Below are positions 44,625-53,607 of a stretch of 64,000 nt of DNA, one piece after another. Origin of the DNA: Pirellulales bacterium. Its GTDB lineage: Bacteria; Planctomycetota; Planctomycetia; Pirellulales; Lacipirellulaceae. The notes beneath the pieces were generated by a model. The model did not search any database. It was not told where the DNA came from and saw only the letters and a list, made by a program, of their open reading frames with translations. Made by a program: the position numbers and the translations under genes. Within the stretch, counting starts at the first letter, position 1. The number at the start of each line of letters is the position of its first letter. The DNA is taken from assembly GCA_028279215.1 (NCBI GenBank), contig JANQOF010000015.1, positions 62,001-126,000 on the forward strand. Direction: 5' to 3'.

Positions 44625-45422
44625 CTAAAAAGCGGCCAGCAAATCCGTCACATAATCACCAACTTCACGTAACACGGTGTCGCGGGGACGCTTGGCCGCT
44701 TCGGCGATGCGGCGGACGATGGCAGAGCCGACAATTAGCCCATCAGCCACTGGCGCAAGGAGTTTGACGTGCTCTGGCTTGTTGATGCCGAAGCCAATAC
44801 AGATGGGAAGCGATGTCTGTTGGCGGAGCCAACCGACGTTTTCGACAATGTCGGGCGGCAACTCCGTGCGCTCACCGGTGATTCCAGTAACTGAAACGTA
44901 GTAAACAAAGCCGCTGGAGGTTTCGCAGATCTTTAGCGCTCGCTCGCGTGGCGTTGTGGGAGTAACGAGCTGAATAAGCGATAACTGGCGATCGGCACAA
45001 ATCCTGGCAAGCTGTGGAGACTCTTCTACCGGCAGGTCGGGCACAATCAGTCCGTCTACGCCCGCAGCCCGCACGTCGTCGCAGTAAGCCTCCAGCCCGT
45101 GCCTATAAACTATCGCATAACTCACCATCGTCACGACGGGAGCATTAATCTCGGTCGTTGCGCGGCCCAGCATTTCGAGAATCGGATCGAGCTTGATCTT
45201 GTGTTTCAGTGCTCTGGTATACGATGCCTGAATCACCGGCCCGTCGGCAATCGGATCGCTGTAGGGAATACCCACTTCGCACAGGTGTGCCCCGCGGCCC
45301 ACAATCTCTTTCAGCACCGCTTGCGTGAATTCCACATCCGGATCGCCCGCGGTGACAAACGGCATGAGCGCCTTTTGATGCTCGGAGCGTAGTTTCTCGA
45401 ATAGCTGGTCGACGGCGGACAT
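44625..45422 (-). CDS. trpA: Tryptophan synthase alpha chain
   Basis: A 265-residue TIM-barrel enzyme that cleaves indole-3-glycerol phosphate to indole, which then passes to TrpB. LCEVGIPYSDPIADGPVIQA holds the catalytic Glu and Asp. GLIVPDLPVEE, YYVSVTGITGER and ICIGFGINKPEHV are the phosphate-binding and loop regions. It follows trpB on the same strand with one small frame between them. Together they perform the last two steps of tryptophan synthesis. Confidence 0.96.
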   Translation of the reverse strand: MSAVDQLFEKLRSEHQKALMPFVTAGDPDVEFTQAVLKEIVGRGAHLCEVGIPYSDPIADGPVIQASYTRALKHKIKLDPILEMLGRATTEINAPVVTMVSYAIVYRHGLEAYCDDVRAAGVDGLIVPDLPVEESPQLARICADRQLSLIQLVTPTTPRERALKICETSSGFVYYVSVTGITGERTELPPDIVENVGWLRQQTSLPICIGFGINKPEHVKLLAPVADGLIVGSAIVRRIAEAAKRPRDTVLREVGDYVTDLLAAF

Positions 45423-45472
45423 GTGAACTGACGCAAAGGCGTGGAGGGAACACGACGAGCAGATTAAGACTG

Positions 45473-45661
45473 CTACGCACAGAGTTTACGGCGGAGATAG
45501 CTGCATCCACAAGCGGCCAAGCTGGCGAGCATCACCAGAATAGACATGCTTAACACGAACCACCGGCCATAACGGTGCCACACGAACGCTGACGTCGGAA
45601 TCCAACAAATCGCAGCTACCAGAAATGCTAATATGGCTAGTTCGCCGAATCCGATTGTCAT
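45473..45661 (-). CDS. Small membrane protein between trpB and trpA
   Basis: A 62-residue protein with two hydrophobic helices (about 6-22 and 33-53), a WHRYGRW linker and a basic Cys-containing end (CGCSYLRRKLCA). It is in the trpB-trpA interval on the same strand. No family was recognised. The hydrophobic pattern and position make it plausible, but expression is uncertain. Confidence 0.5.
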   Translation of the reverse strand: MTIGFGELAILAFLVAAICWIPTSAFVWHRYGRWFVLSMSILVMLASLAACGCSYLRRKLCA

Positions 45662-45758
45662 TTCATCTCAATTTTGCGCGTCTATGGGACTCCGCGTCTT
45701 TGCGTCAAATCAACATTCCTTGCGACGGGCGCTGGGCTGCGCCTCGCGGCTAAGGGGG

Positions 45759-46985
45759 TTAGCCGAAGTCGACGCCCTTGAGTCTTGCAATTTCCATCGC
45801 GTCTTTGTCGCCTCGACCGCTTAAACATACGACGATAACTTCATCATGCTTACGCTCCCGCGCCAATTCCATAGCTTTGGCTACCGCGTGCGACGTCTCG
45901 AGCGCGGGCATAATGCCTTCGTTGGCCGCCGTTGCGTCGAAGGCATCCATCGCTGTCATGTCCTGACAGCTTGTATAATTCACGCGCCCGGTCTCTTTCC
46001 AATAGCTGTGTTCTGGCCCGACGCCCGGATAGTCGAGGCCGGCGCTCATCGAGTGGACATCGCACGTTTGGCCGTCTTCGTCCTGCATCACATAGCTAAA
46101 CGATCCATGCAACACTCCCGGCTTCCCGTACGTAAGCGGCGAAGCGTGGTCGCCAGGCTGATCGCTACGGCCGCCGGCCTCGACGCCGACAAGCTCGACG
46201 TCGCCATGCTCGACGAATGGGTAGAACATGCCTGCCGCGTTCGAGCCACCGCCAACGCACGCCACCACCGTGTCGGGTAGCCTGCCAAGTCGCCCGCGAC
46301 ATTGCTCGATAGTTTCGCGGCCGATGACCGATTGAAAGTCGCGAACGATTTGCGGGAACGGATGCGGTCCAACCACCGAGCCAAGGATATAGTGCGTGTC
46401 GCCAACCGATGCCATCCAGTCACGCATTGCTTCGTTGATCGCGTCGCGCAGAGTCCGCGAGCCGCTGGTTACCGGGCGCACTTCGGCACCGAGCAGCTTC
46501 ATCGAGAACACATTGGGCTTCTGCCGACGGATATCTTCCTCGCCCATGTACACGATGCACGGCAAGCCAAAATGCGCGCACGCCGTCGCAGTGGCCACGC
46601 CATGCTGGCCAGCACCGGTTTCAGCAATCACACGGCCCTTACCCATCCGCAAAGTGAGCAGGCATTGGCCAATCGTGTTGTTGATCTTGTGGGCGCCGGT
46701 GTGGTTGACATCCTCACGCTTGAAGTAAATCTGTGCTCCGCCGCAGTGTTCGCTGAGCCGTCTGGCGTGATACAACGGCGACGGCCGGCCGACGAAGTCG
46801 CGCAAGAGCCGCGTCAACTCGGTTTGAAACTCGTCGTCGGCTTTCACCTTAGCGTATTCGTCGGCAAGCTGGTCGAGTGCCCGGATCAGTGTTTCCGGAA
46901 CGTAACGGCCGCCAAACTGGCCAAAACGACCGGTGGCGTCAGGCACGCAAGGATTTGCGGCCATCTGGGTAGTCGTGGTGCTCAT
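45759..46985 (-). CDS. trpB: Tryptophan synthase beta chain
   Basis: A 408-residue PLP enzyme that joins indole and serine. [16 protein letters not shown] contains the PLP-binding Lys, [14 protein letters not shown] is the substrate-side loop, [17 protein letters not shown] binds the phosphate of PLP, and [10 protein letters not shown] lies near the end. [18 protein letters not shown] sequence at the N-terminus matches the TrpB1 group that partners TrpA. It is the first gene of the trpB-trpA unit. Confidence 0.97.
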   Translation of the reverse strand: MSTTTTQMAANPCVPDATGRFGQFGGRYVPETLIRALDQLADEYAKVKADDEFQTELTRLLRDFVGRPSPLYHARRLSEHCGGAQIYFKREDVNHTGAHKINNTIGQCLLTLRMGKGRVIAETGAGQHGVATATACAHFGLPCIVYMGEEDIRRQKPNVFSMKLLGAEVRPVTSGSRTLRDAINEAMRDWMASVGDTHYILGSVVGPHPFPQIVRDFQSVIGRETIEQCRGRLGRLPDTVVACVGGGSNAAGMFYPFVEHGDVELVGVEAGGRSDQPGDHASPLTYGKPGVLHGSFSYVMQDEDGQTCDVHSMSAGLDYPGVGPEHSYWKETGRVNYTSCQDMTAMDAFDATAANEGIMPALETSHAVAKAMELARERKHDEVIVVCLSGRGDKDAMEIARLKGVDFG

Positions 46986-47120
46986 ATACGTGTGTTCCTT
47001 TGCCTCTCAATTGTCGGTTGCCGCTAGCGTGGGTTCAAGGGAGCGGGGATTTATGAATTGCTCGGTCTCGGTGATGATTAGGCGTAAGTTGAGTCAGACA
47101 GAATCAATCAAGAATCCCCG

Positions 47121-47996
47121 ATGCCCGAACTTCCTGAGGTTGAAACGATGCGGCGTGGCTTGCTCCCCATTGTAGGGCGGCAAGTGACGGATGCCCAAAA
47201 GTTGCCTTGCCCACGCAAGCCTATTCGCATCGCGCCGCGAATTGACCATTTTCGCCGCCGCGTTGTCGGTCAAACCATCGAAGCGGTCGACCGCGTCGGC
47301 AAGCGGGTGGCGGTGGTGCTGTCGAGTGGGGAGCGCATGGTCATCGAGCCGCGGATGACGGGGCTGGTGCTGCTCGCCGATCCGCCCGACCCTCTGTATC
47401 TTCGCATGCGGCTGGATCTCTCTGGCGGTAAGCCGGGCGCGTTTTACTACTGGGACCGGCGCGGGTTGGGAAGTGTTCGCTTGTTTTCCAATCAGCAGTT
47501 CGAAGCGGAATTCGGTCCGCCAAAACTGGGCCCCGATGCGCTTGTGATAACTGCCGACGACTACCGCTCGAGATTGGGTCGCAGCAAGCGGGCGATTAAG
47601 GTGGCTCTGTTGGATCAATCGGTGGTAGCAGGAATCGGCAATCTGTACGCGGCCGAATTGTTGCATGTGGCGGCCATTCATCCTGCCAAACGATGCGATC
47701 GACTGACGCGCGCTCAGTGGCAGCGACTTTCGGAAGCCGCCACCACAGTGCTGGAAGAAGCCATACACTACGAAGGTTCGACGCTCGGCGACGGAACCTA
47801 TCGCAACGCCCTGAACCAAAACGGCAGCTACCAAAACATGCATCGAGTCTACGGCCGCGCCGGCGAGCCATGCCCTCGCTGTGGGATGGCGATTGTACGA
47901 ATTGTCCAAGCTCAACGCTCGACGTTTTTCTGTCGGCAATGTCAACCAAGCGGACGAACAACGGCGCGCCGTATGAATTTCACTAACCATGATTGA
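47121..47996 (+). CDS. mutM: Formamidopyrimidine-DNA glycosylase
   Basis: A 291-residue base-excision repair enzyme removing 8-oxoguanine and related lesions. It begins PELPEVETMRRGL with the N-terminal Pro nucleophile and Glu. A helix-two-turn-helix is around DQSVVAGIGNLYAAELLHVA, and a zinc finger CPRCG...FFCRQCQ lies near the end. The initiating Met must be removed. An upstream minus-strand frame (47,094-47,990) is a shadow and is not called. Confidence 0.96.
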   Translation: MPELPEVETMRRGLLPIVGRQVTDAQKLPCPRKPIRIAPRIDHFRRRVVGQTIEAVDRVGKRVAVVLSSGERMVIEPRMTGLVLLADPPDPLYLRMRLDLSGGKPGAFYYWDRRGLGSVRLFSNQQFEAEFGPPKLGPDALVITADDYRSRLGRSKRAIKVALLDQSVVAGIGNLYAAELLHVAAIHPAKRCDRLTRAQWQRLSEAATTVLEEAIHYEGSTLGDGTYRNALNQNGSYQNMHRVYGRAGEPCPRCGMAIVRIVQAQRSTFFCRQCQPSGRTTARRMNFTNHD

Positions 47997-48104
47997 GCCG
48001 ACAGGATCTCACTCGTTCGAGTAGGGCTAAATTGTTTGCAGTCTGCAGCAAGACTGCGGTACAATGCCGTACGTCCCGCCGTATCCTTTCTTCAGGAGCC
48101 GAAT

Positions 48105-49133
48105 ATGTCGATGTACGAGTCCGCGAATCGTCGCGATTTTTTGAAGCACACGGGAGTTGTTGCGGCGGGTGTTGGTTTGTCGGCGGCCCTGCCCAATGTG
48201 CGGGTTCTCGGCACTGAGCAACCCGCGCCTACCTCGACACCCGAGTCGTTGACCAAGGTGCTGTACGACTCGCTCTCGCCCAAACAGCGCGAGGCAACTT
48301 GCTTTGCGTGGGACCACGAAGACGGACGTGGTTTGCTGCGAACGCATGTATCGGCCAACTGGGACATCACCGATCATTTCTTGTCCAGCGACTTCTACAC
48401 TAACGAGCAACGAGAGATCGTTCGGCATATCCTCGAAGGCATCATTCAGCCGGAGTGGCACGATAGGATTTACAAGCAGTTGCGTGACGACTCGGGTGGA
48501 TTCGGTAAGCAAAACAGCTTTGCAATCTTCGGCGAGCCAGGTTCCGACCAATGCGAATTCGTGCTCACTGGCCGGCACATGACGCTGAGGGCCGACGGGA
48601 ACACGACGCCACACGTGGCGTTTGGTGGGCCGATCTTTTATGGCCACGCCGCCCAAGGATTCAACGAAAAACCCGATCATCCTGGCAATGTGTTCTGGCC
48701 GCAGGCCCAAATGGCCAACAATCTGTATCAGATGCTTGACGGCGAGCAGCAGCAGGCGGCCTTGGTTCGTAAGCCAGACATGCCTGGGGAAGACGACGTC
48801 TACTTCGAAGGTGCCGAAGGCGAGTTCCAGGGTATTCCGATAGGGCAGCTTTCGAGCGATCAACAAGAGCATATGCAAGCGGTGCTTAAGAAGCTCATCG
48901 AACCGTACCGACAATCGGACCAAGACGAAGTGGTAGCCTGTCTCGATCAACATGGCGGACTCGAAGCATGCCATTTGGCGTTCTACCAGGAAGACGATAT
49001 CGGGAACGACGGTGTTTGGGACAATTGGCGGCTGGAAGGCCCCGCATTTGTGTGGCACTTCCGCGGTGCGCCACACGTTCACTGCTGGGTGAACGTGGCC
49101 GATAGCCCTGACGTTGAGCTCAACGCTGGGTAG
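48105..49133 (+). CDS. DUF3500-family protein with Tat signal
   Basis: A 342-residue protein. Its N-terminus has a twin-arginine signal (NRRDFLKHTG followed by VVAAGVGLSAALP), so it is probably exported folded. The rest matches the DUF3500 family: SFAIFGEPGSDQCEFVLTGR, PHVAFGGPIFYG and a C-terminal FVWHFRGAPHVHCWV with paired histidines that suggest metal binding. The role is unknown. ATG at 48,105 has an AGGAG site 8 bases before it. Confidence 0.87.
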   Translation: MSMYESANRRDFLKHTGVVAAGVGLSAALPNVRVLGTEQPAPTSTPESLTKVLYDSLSPKQREATCFAWDHEDGRGLLRTHVSANWDITDHFLSSDFYTNEQREIVRHILEGIIQPEWHDRIYKQLRDDSGGFGKQNSFAIFGEPGSDQCEFVLTGRHMTLRADGNTTPHVAFGGPIFYGHAAQGFNEKPDHPGNVFWPQAQMANNLYQMLDGEQQQAALVRKPDMPGEDDVYFEGAEGEFQGIPIGQLSSDQQEHMQAVLKKLIEPYRQSDQDEVVACLDQHGGLEACHLAFYQEDDIGNDGVWDNWRLEGPAFVWHFRGAPHVHCWVNVADSPDVELNAG

Positions 49134-49141
49134 TCGTTCGA

Positions 49142-49834
49142 TTACTGCTCAACGACTAGCTCTACTACGCCGGGCGGGATGCCAATCCCAACGACGTGTA
49201 CCTCGCCAAAGTAAGCCTTCGCTGCTGGTTGCTCGTAGCCAACCTTCGTGGTTACAAACGTCGCCGTCACGTTTGCGCGCACCGTCGTGGGAGCTGCCTG
49301 GCCGGTGTCGCAATCGAGTCCACTGGGCACGTCCACCGCGAATCGCCTTGCCGACTCTGCATTCATCCAGTCGATGATCGTATCATAAGGTGGCCGCGGC
49401 GCGCCCGTTGCCCCGGTGCCTAGCAAGCAATCGACTAGCCAGTCACAACCATCCGCCGCATAGTCCAACGCATCGGGCAGTGCGGCCGCCCCTCCTTCTC
49501 CAGCTAGCTCGACGATGCGAGCGCCAGCCAGCCGCAAGATTCGAAAGTTCACCGCTGCGTCGCCGGTCAGTTCATGTGCCGGCGGCACTAGCAGCACGCG
49601 AGCCTCGTAGCCGCGGATCCACATATGGCGGGCGATGACGAAGCCATCGCCTCCGTTATTGCCCTTACCACATATGATTGCGACCGGTCCGGCAACGCCA
49701 AGCTGTTCGAGCAAGTCGACGCAGCCGCGGCCGGCATTCTCCATCAGTACTAAACTGCTCATGCCGTATTTCTCAGTGGCAACTCGGTCGATCTGTCGTG
49801 CCTGTTCGCGAGTGAGTGCTCGTTGTTCTGCCAT
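49142..49834 (-). CDS. nnrE: NAD(P)H-hydrate epimerase
   Basis: A 230-residue YjeF N-terminal-domain protein that interconverts the R and S forms of hydrated NAD(P)H. MENAGRGCVDLL at the start, ICGKGNNGGDGFVIARHM with the phosphate-binding loop, VDCLLGTGATGAPRPPYDTI and VDVPSGLDCDTGQ are the conserved blocks. It stands alone, not fused to the dehydratase; the dehydratase gene starts 85 bases away on the opposite strand. Together they repair damaged cofactor. Confidence 0.95.
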   Translation of the reverse strand: MAEQRALTREQARQIDRVATEKYGMSSLVLMENAGRGCVDLLEQLGVAGPVAIICGKGNNGGDGFVIARHMWIRGYEARVLLVPPAHELTGDAAVNFRILRLAGARIVELAGEGGAAALPDALDYAADGCDWLVDCLLGTGATGAPRPPYDTIIDWMNAESARRFAVDVPSGLDCDTGQAAPTTVRANVTATFVTTKVGYEQPAAKAYFGEVHVVGIGIPPGVVELVVEQ

Positions 49835-49918
49835 AATGCTGTTATCGTCTCCCGTGATACGCGCTGCAACCGGATGGCGGCGGTGGGTTAGACGAGTGAA
49901 CGTGGTAAACTGATCAGA

Positions 49919-50785
49919 ATGAAGGACCTATCCGACCAACCGCTGCCGCAGCTTGCTCCGCGTGACCGCAATGGCCACAAGGGGAGCTACGGCCGCGTGT
50001 TGCTCGTTGGCGGATCGCGTGGGATGGCTGGTTCCATTTCGCTCTCTGGGCTCGCAGCACTCCGCAGCGGTGCCGGGCTCGTCACCATCGCGACTCCGCG
50101 TTGCATTCAGGCGACGGTGGCTGGCTTTACTTCCGCCTACATGACGGTTGGCCTTGCAGACAACGACGAAACATTCGACGCCGTAGCCATTGATCCGCTC
50201 ATTGAACTTGCCTCTCGGGCCGACGTGGTAGCCATGGGCCCAGGCATGGGCCGTGGGTCCACGGTGATTGGCATCGTCGAGCGAATGTACTCCTCAGTTA
50301 CTAAGCCGATGGTAGTCGACGCCGACGGGCTCAATGCGCTCGCGGAACTCGACGACGCTCTCGCGTCTCCAGGCGGGCCTCGCATCCTCACTCCGCATCC
50401 AGGTGAGTTCGCGCGGCTTGCTGGACACAAAGTGGATACGGACCCAGCTTCTCGTGCACAGGCCGCTATTGATTTAGCAATGCGCGATCGGTCGAAGCGA
50501 ACGGTAGTCGTACTCAAGGGGGCGGACACCGTGGTTGCAGATGGTGGGCAATTCGCCTTCAACACCACGGGCAATCCTGGAATGGGCACCGGAGGATCAG
50601 GCGACGTGCTAACTGGCATCGTTGCGGCGCTTGTTGCGCAGGGGCTTCCGCCATGGCAAGCAGCCCGGCTAGCCGGGCATGTGCATGGTGCCGCTGGCGA
50701 TTTGGCTGCCGAGCAGTTAGGCGAGGTCTCGTTAATTGCTACCGATCTCATTGATTACCTGCCGCAGGCTTTCCGCATAGCATAA
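49919..50785 (+). CDS. nnrD: ADP-dependent NAD(P)H-hydrate dehydratase
   Basis: A 288-residue YjeF C-terminal-domain (ribokinase-like) protein that dehydrates S-NAD(P)HX with ADP. HKGSYGRVLLVGGSRGMAGS at the start, VAMGPGMGRGSTV in the middle, ILTPHPGEFARL and GNPGMGTGGSGDVLTGIVAA near the end are the conserved blocks; the Asp in GSGD is the catalytic one. It pairs functionally with nnrE, which lies divergently next to it. Confidence 0.95.
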   Translation: MKDLSDQPLPQLAPRDRNGHKGSYGRVLLVGGSRGMAGSISLSGLAALRSGAGLVTIATPRCIQATVAGFTSAYMTVGLADNDETFDAVAIDPLIELASRADVVAMGPGMGRGSTVIGIVERMYSSVTKPMVVDADGLNALAELDDALASPGGPRILTPHPGEFARLAGHKVDTDPASRAQAAIDLAMRDRSKRTVVVLKGADTVVADGGQFAFNTTGNPGMGTGGSGDVLTGIVAALVAQGLPPWQAARLAGHVHGAAGDLAAEQLGEVSLIATDLIDYLPQAFRIA

Positions 50786-50825
50786 TCCCGCGTTGACCTA
50801 ATCTCCGGGGCGTTCGATACTAAGG

Positions 50826-51815
50826 GTGTCTGATCCACGCCACCGAGCCTCGCCTGTGCACGTCATCCGCCATGTTCACGATCTGCCGCCCATTGCCCGT
50901 GGGGGGGCGGTCGCGATTGGCAACTTCGATGGAGTTCATAAAGGCCACGCCCGCATCGTCGAGCGATTGATCGAGCGGGCGGAGGACGTCGGCGGACAAG
51001 CGGCTGTGTTTACTTTCGACCCGCACCCCGCGCGGTTGTTGCGCCCGGAAGCTTGTCCTCCGCCGCTCACGTGGACCGAGCGCAAGGCGGAGCTGCTCGC
51101 CGACCTGGGCATCGATTGGGTGATTGCGTACCCTACGGACATGGGGCTGTTGTCGCTTTCGCCTCGCGAGTTCTTCAAGCGGGTCATCGTCGAGGTACTC
51201 GACGCCCGAGCCGTTGTCGAGGGCCCAAATTTCTTCTTCGGCAAGAATCGTGCAGGCAACGTCGAAACGCTGGCCGAGTTTGCTGCCGAAGCGAACATCA
51301 CGCTGGATGTGGTGCAGCCGCTGGAGGTGGATGGATCGATCATCAGTAGCTCACGCGTCCGCGACTTGGTGAGCCTCGGGCGCGTGAGCGAGGCCCAACA
51401 GTGGCTTACCTCGCCGTATCGCATTCGTGGGCTCGTGACTCACGGAGCTGGCCGCGGCGCCGAGCTTGGTTTTCCCACAGCGAATCTCGAAGGCATCGAC
51501 ACGCTGCTGCCGGCGCACGGCGTGTACGCGGCATTAGGTTGGGTGGCGGGGCGGCCCACACCGGCGGCCTTGAATCTGGGCGCCAATCCCACCTTTGGCG
51601 ACATGGCCACGAAAGTCGAAGTGCATCTGATAGGTTCCGATCAAACGTTGTACGGCCAAATTCTCGAAGTCGATTTTCTTGACCGCTTGCGTGACATACG
51701 CAGCTTCGCTTCGGTCGATGAGTTAACCAGGCAACTGCACACCGACGTGGCGAGCGCCCAACAAATTGCCGAAGACCACTTGGCCGCCTGGGGCCGAACC
51801 GTGGGGAGGTCGTAA
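50826..51815 (+). CDS. ribF: Bifunctional riboflavin kinase / FAD synthetase
   Basis: A 329-residue enzyme. The N-terminal FAD synthetase domain has AIGNFDGVHKGHARIVERL and the second block ISSSRVRDLVSLGRV. The C-terminal flavokinase domain has GRGAELGFPTANLE and AALNLGANPTFGD. It makes FMN and then FAD from riboflavin. The start is GTG at 50,826 or GTG at 50,856; the sequence does not decide. The stop overlaps the ATG of nrnA by one base, indicating coupled translation. Confidence 0.96.
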   Translation: MSDPRHRASPVHVIRHVHDLPPIARGGAVAIGNFDGVHKGHARIVERLIERAEDVGGQAAVFTFDPHPARLLRPEACPPPLTWTERKAELLADLGIDWVIAYPTDMGLLSLSPREFFKRVIVEVLDARAVVEGPNFFFGKNRAGNVETLAEFAAEANITLDVVQPLEVDGSIISSSRVRDLVSLGRVSEAQQWLTSPYRIRGLVTHGAGRGAELGFPTANLEGIDTLLPAHGVYAALGWVAGRPTPAALNLGANPTFGDMATKVEVHLIGSDQTLYGQILEVDFLDRLRDIRSFASVDELTRQLHTDVASAQQIAEDHLAAWGRTVGRS

Positions 51816-52804
51816 TGGCGATTGCATGGCGCCCGTTGGTCGACATAGTGAGCGAGCATCAGTCGTTTGTGCTTACGACGCACATGCGCCCCGATTGCGA
51901 CGCACTCGGCAGCGAAATGGCTATGGCTGCGGCGCTCGAATCGCTTGGCAAATCGGTGCGCATCGTCAATGCCGATGCCGTGCCGCCGCACATCGCTTTC
52001 ATGGATCCGTCGGGCCGCATTCAGGTGCTTGGTCAGCACATCCAGCCCGCGGACCTACTCGCTGGTGTCGACGTGATTATGGTGCTCGACACGAGCGCGT
52101 GGCAGCAGATCGGTCCCATGGGCGACGTGCTCCGCGAGTCGGACGCGGTAAAGGTAGTGATCGATCACCACGTAAGCGGCGACGACCTGGGTGCTCAAGT
52201 GTTCAAAGACGATTCGGCCGAAGCGAATGGCCGCCTGGTGCTCGAAGCGATCGAGGCGCTCGGCGTCGCGATCAGCGAAGAGATGGCAAACGCCCTGTTC
52301 GCCGCGATCGCGACCGACACGGGGTGGTTTCGTTTTCCATCGGTGGGCGCGGTGACCTACGCCGCCGTCGAAAAACTGGTGGCGGCCGGCGCGTCGCCGT
52401 CGCGTATGTTCAACGCATTGTACGAACAAAACACGCTGGCGCGCGTGCAATTGCACGGACGGATACTGCAAAGTATCGAAGTCGAATGCGATGGCCAACT
52501 CGCGCACGCCGGCGCGTCGCGCGACGACTTTGCGGCTACCGGCGCCGAACCCAACGACACAGAGGATGTGGTCAATCGACTGTTGGGAATCGCCGGCGTG
52601 GAGGTGGCTGGCTTGTTCGTCGAGCTTCAGTCGAAACTCACTAAGATAAGCCTCCGAAGTCGCGGCGACGTCGACGTCCGGGCGATCGCCGAGCTGCACG
52701 GCGGCGGCGGACATCGAGCTGCAGCGGGGCTGCGAATCGCCAAACCGCTCGCTGAAGCACGCCAAGAAATCGTTTCGACATTGACTGAAACACTCAAAAA
52801 ATGA
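51815..52804 (+). CDS. nrnA: DHH/DHHA1 phosphoesterase, oligoribonuclease/pAp phosphatase type
   Basis: A 329-residue protein of the NrnA group. The N-terminal DHH domain has MRPDCDALGSEMAM, VLDTSAWQQIG, IDHHVSGDD and a further Asp in AIATDTGWFRF, which together make the two-metal site. The C-terminal DHHA1 domain ends with HGGGGHRAAAGLRI. The family degrades very short RNAs and dephosphorylates pAp. It overlaps ribF by one base. Confidence 0.93.
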   Translation: MAIAWRPLVDIVSEHQSFVLTTHMRPDCDALGSEMAMAAALESLGKSVRIVNADAVPPHIAFMDPSGRIQVLGQHIQPADLLAGVDVIMVLDTSAWQQIGPMGDVLRESDAVKVVIDHHVSGDDLGAQVFKDDSAEANGRLVLEAIEALGVAISEEMANALFAAIATDTGWFRFPSVGAVTYAAVEKLVAAGASPSRMFNALYEQNTLARVQLHGRILQSIEVECDGQLAHAGASRDDFAATGAEPNDTEDVVNRLLGIAGVEVAGLFVELQSKLTKISLRSRGDVDVRAIAELHGGGGHRAAAGLRIAKPLAEARQEIVSTLTETLKK

Positions 52805-52867
52805 GGGTTTCAAAGTGAAGAATGTCCTGCTTAATGCACTAGAATGGGGGAAACGAGCCCTCACCCC

Positions 52868-52934
52868 GTGTGCCACTGGCTCCGCCAGTGTTTTTTAGTT
52901 TCAATTCTATGCACTGGCAGAGCCAGTGGCACAC
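52868..52934. repeat. Long inverted repeat, candidate dispersed planctomycete repeat
   Basis: Two 23-base arms (52,868-52,890 and 52,912-52,934) match as inverted repeats at 22 of 23 positions around a 21-base centre. Each arm also contains its own small hairpin (CACTGGC with GCCAGTG). A run of six Ts lies after the left arm. It sits between nrnA and the Rieske gene. Its double palindromic build suggests a REP-like element, and I recall similar words in other planctomycete genomes but could not check. Confidence 0.7.
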
Positions 52935-52955
52935 CACAGCCATCGATTGAAAACC

Positions 52956-53516
52956 ATGAGCCAAACCCAACACTCTAGCGAAGACCTTCCCCGCCGTTCG
53001 TTCGCCGCCAAATGCCTGGCAGCATTTTTGGGGATCGTAGCGGTCGGCGTACCCACGTGGTCAGGACTCGCCGTGCTGTTCGACCCGCTCCGCAATAAGA
53101 AAAATGGCGACGGCAATTGGATTCGAATCGCCTCGCTCAGCCAGATACCTCCCGACGGCAAGCCCCACGTGTTTTCGGTGATCATTCCCGAGCCGCGCGA
53201 CAAATGGAATCTGTACGATCCGCAACCAGAGAAACCTGTGTTTCTGGTGCGCGACGGTGAAGATGCAGATCTGGTGGCGCTTAGTTCCGTCTGTCCGCAC
53301 CTGGGTTGCAAGGTGAGTTACAAGCCGACGACAGAGGAACTTATTTGCCCCTGCCATAACGCACTGTTCGACAAGAGAGGTAAGCAAACGGAGGGGTCCA
53401 CGGTCAGTCCGCGCGATCTCGATCCATTGGAGGTCGAAGTCGATCAAGTGACCGGCGACGTGATGATCAATTACAAACGCTTCAAAGGTGGCATCGCCGA
53501 ACGCGTCGAGGTGTAG
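52956..53516 (+). CDS. Rieske iron-sulfur protein of a bc-type complex
   Basis: A 186-residue protein with an N-terminal Tat-type signal anchor (LPRRSFAAKCLAAFLGIVAV). The 2Fe-2S motifs are CPHLGCKVSY and CPCHNALFD, giving two Cys and two His ligands. It takes electrons from quinol and passes them to cytochrome c. The next gene encodes the cytochrome b partner with fused c-type domains. ATG at 52,956 was chosen because it gives a normal signal region. Confidence 0.94.
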   Translation: MSQTQHSSEDLPRRSFAAKCLAAFLGIVAVGVPTWSGLAVLFDPLRNKKNGDGNWIRIASLSQIPPDGKPHVFSVIIPEPRDKWNLYDPQPEKPVFLVRDGEDADLVALSSVCPHLGCKVSYKPTTEELICPCHNALFDKRGKQTEGSTVSPRDLDPLEVEVDQVTGDVMINYKRFKGGIAERVEV

Positions 53517-53607
53517 CACGACAATATGAGTCTTTCCGCAATGCGAACTGCCAAGACACCGGGGTCTCGCACTTTCTTTCGGTGTTGACTTTGCAGATAA
53601 TGCGAAC

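Noticed and set aside
47094..47990. 298-codon minus-strand frame opposite mutM
   Set aside because: mutM has its catalytic N-terminus and zinc finger intact; the opposite frame is its shadow.
48027..49082. 351-codon minus-strand frame opposite the DUF3500 gene
   Set aside because: The plus-strand product has a Tat signal and family blocks with a good ribosome site; the antisense translation has none.
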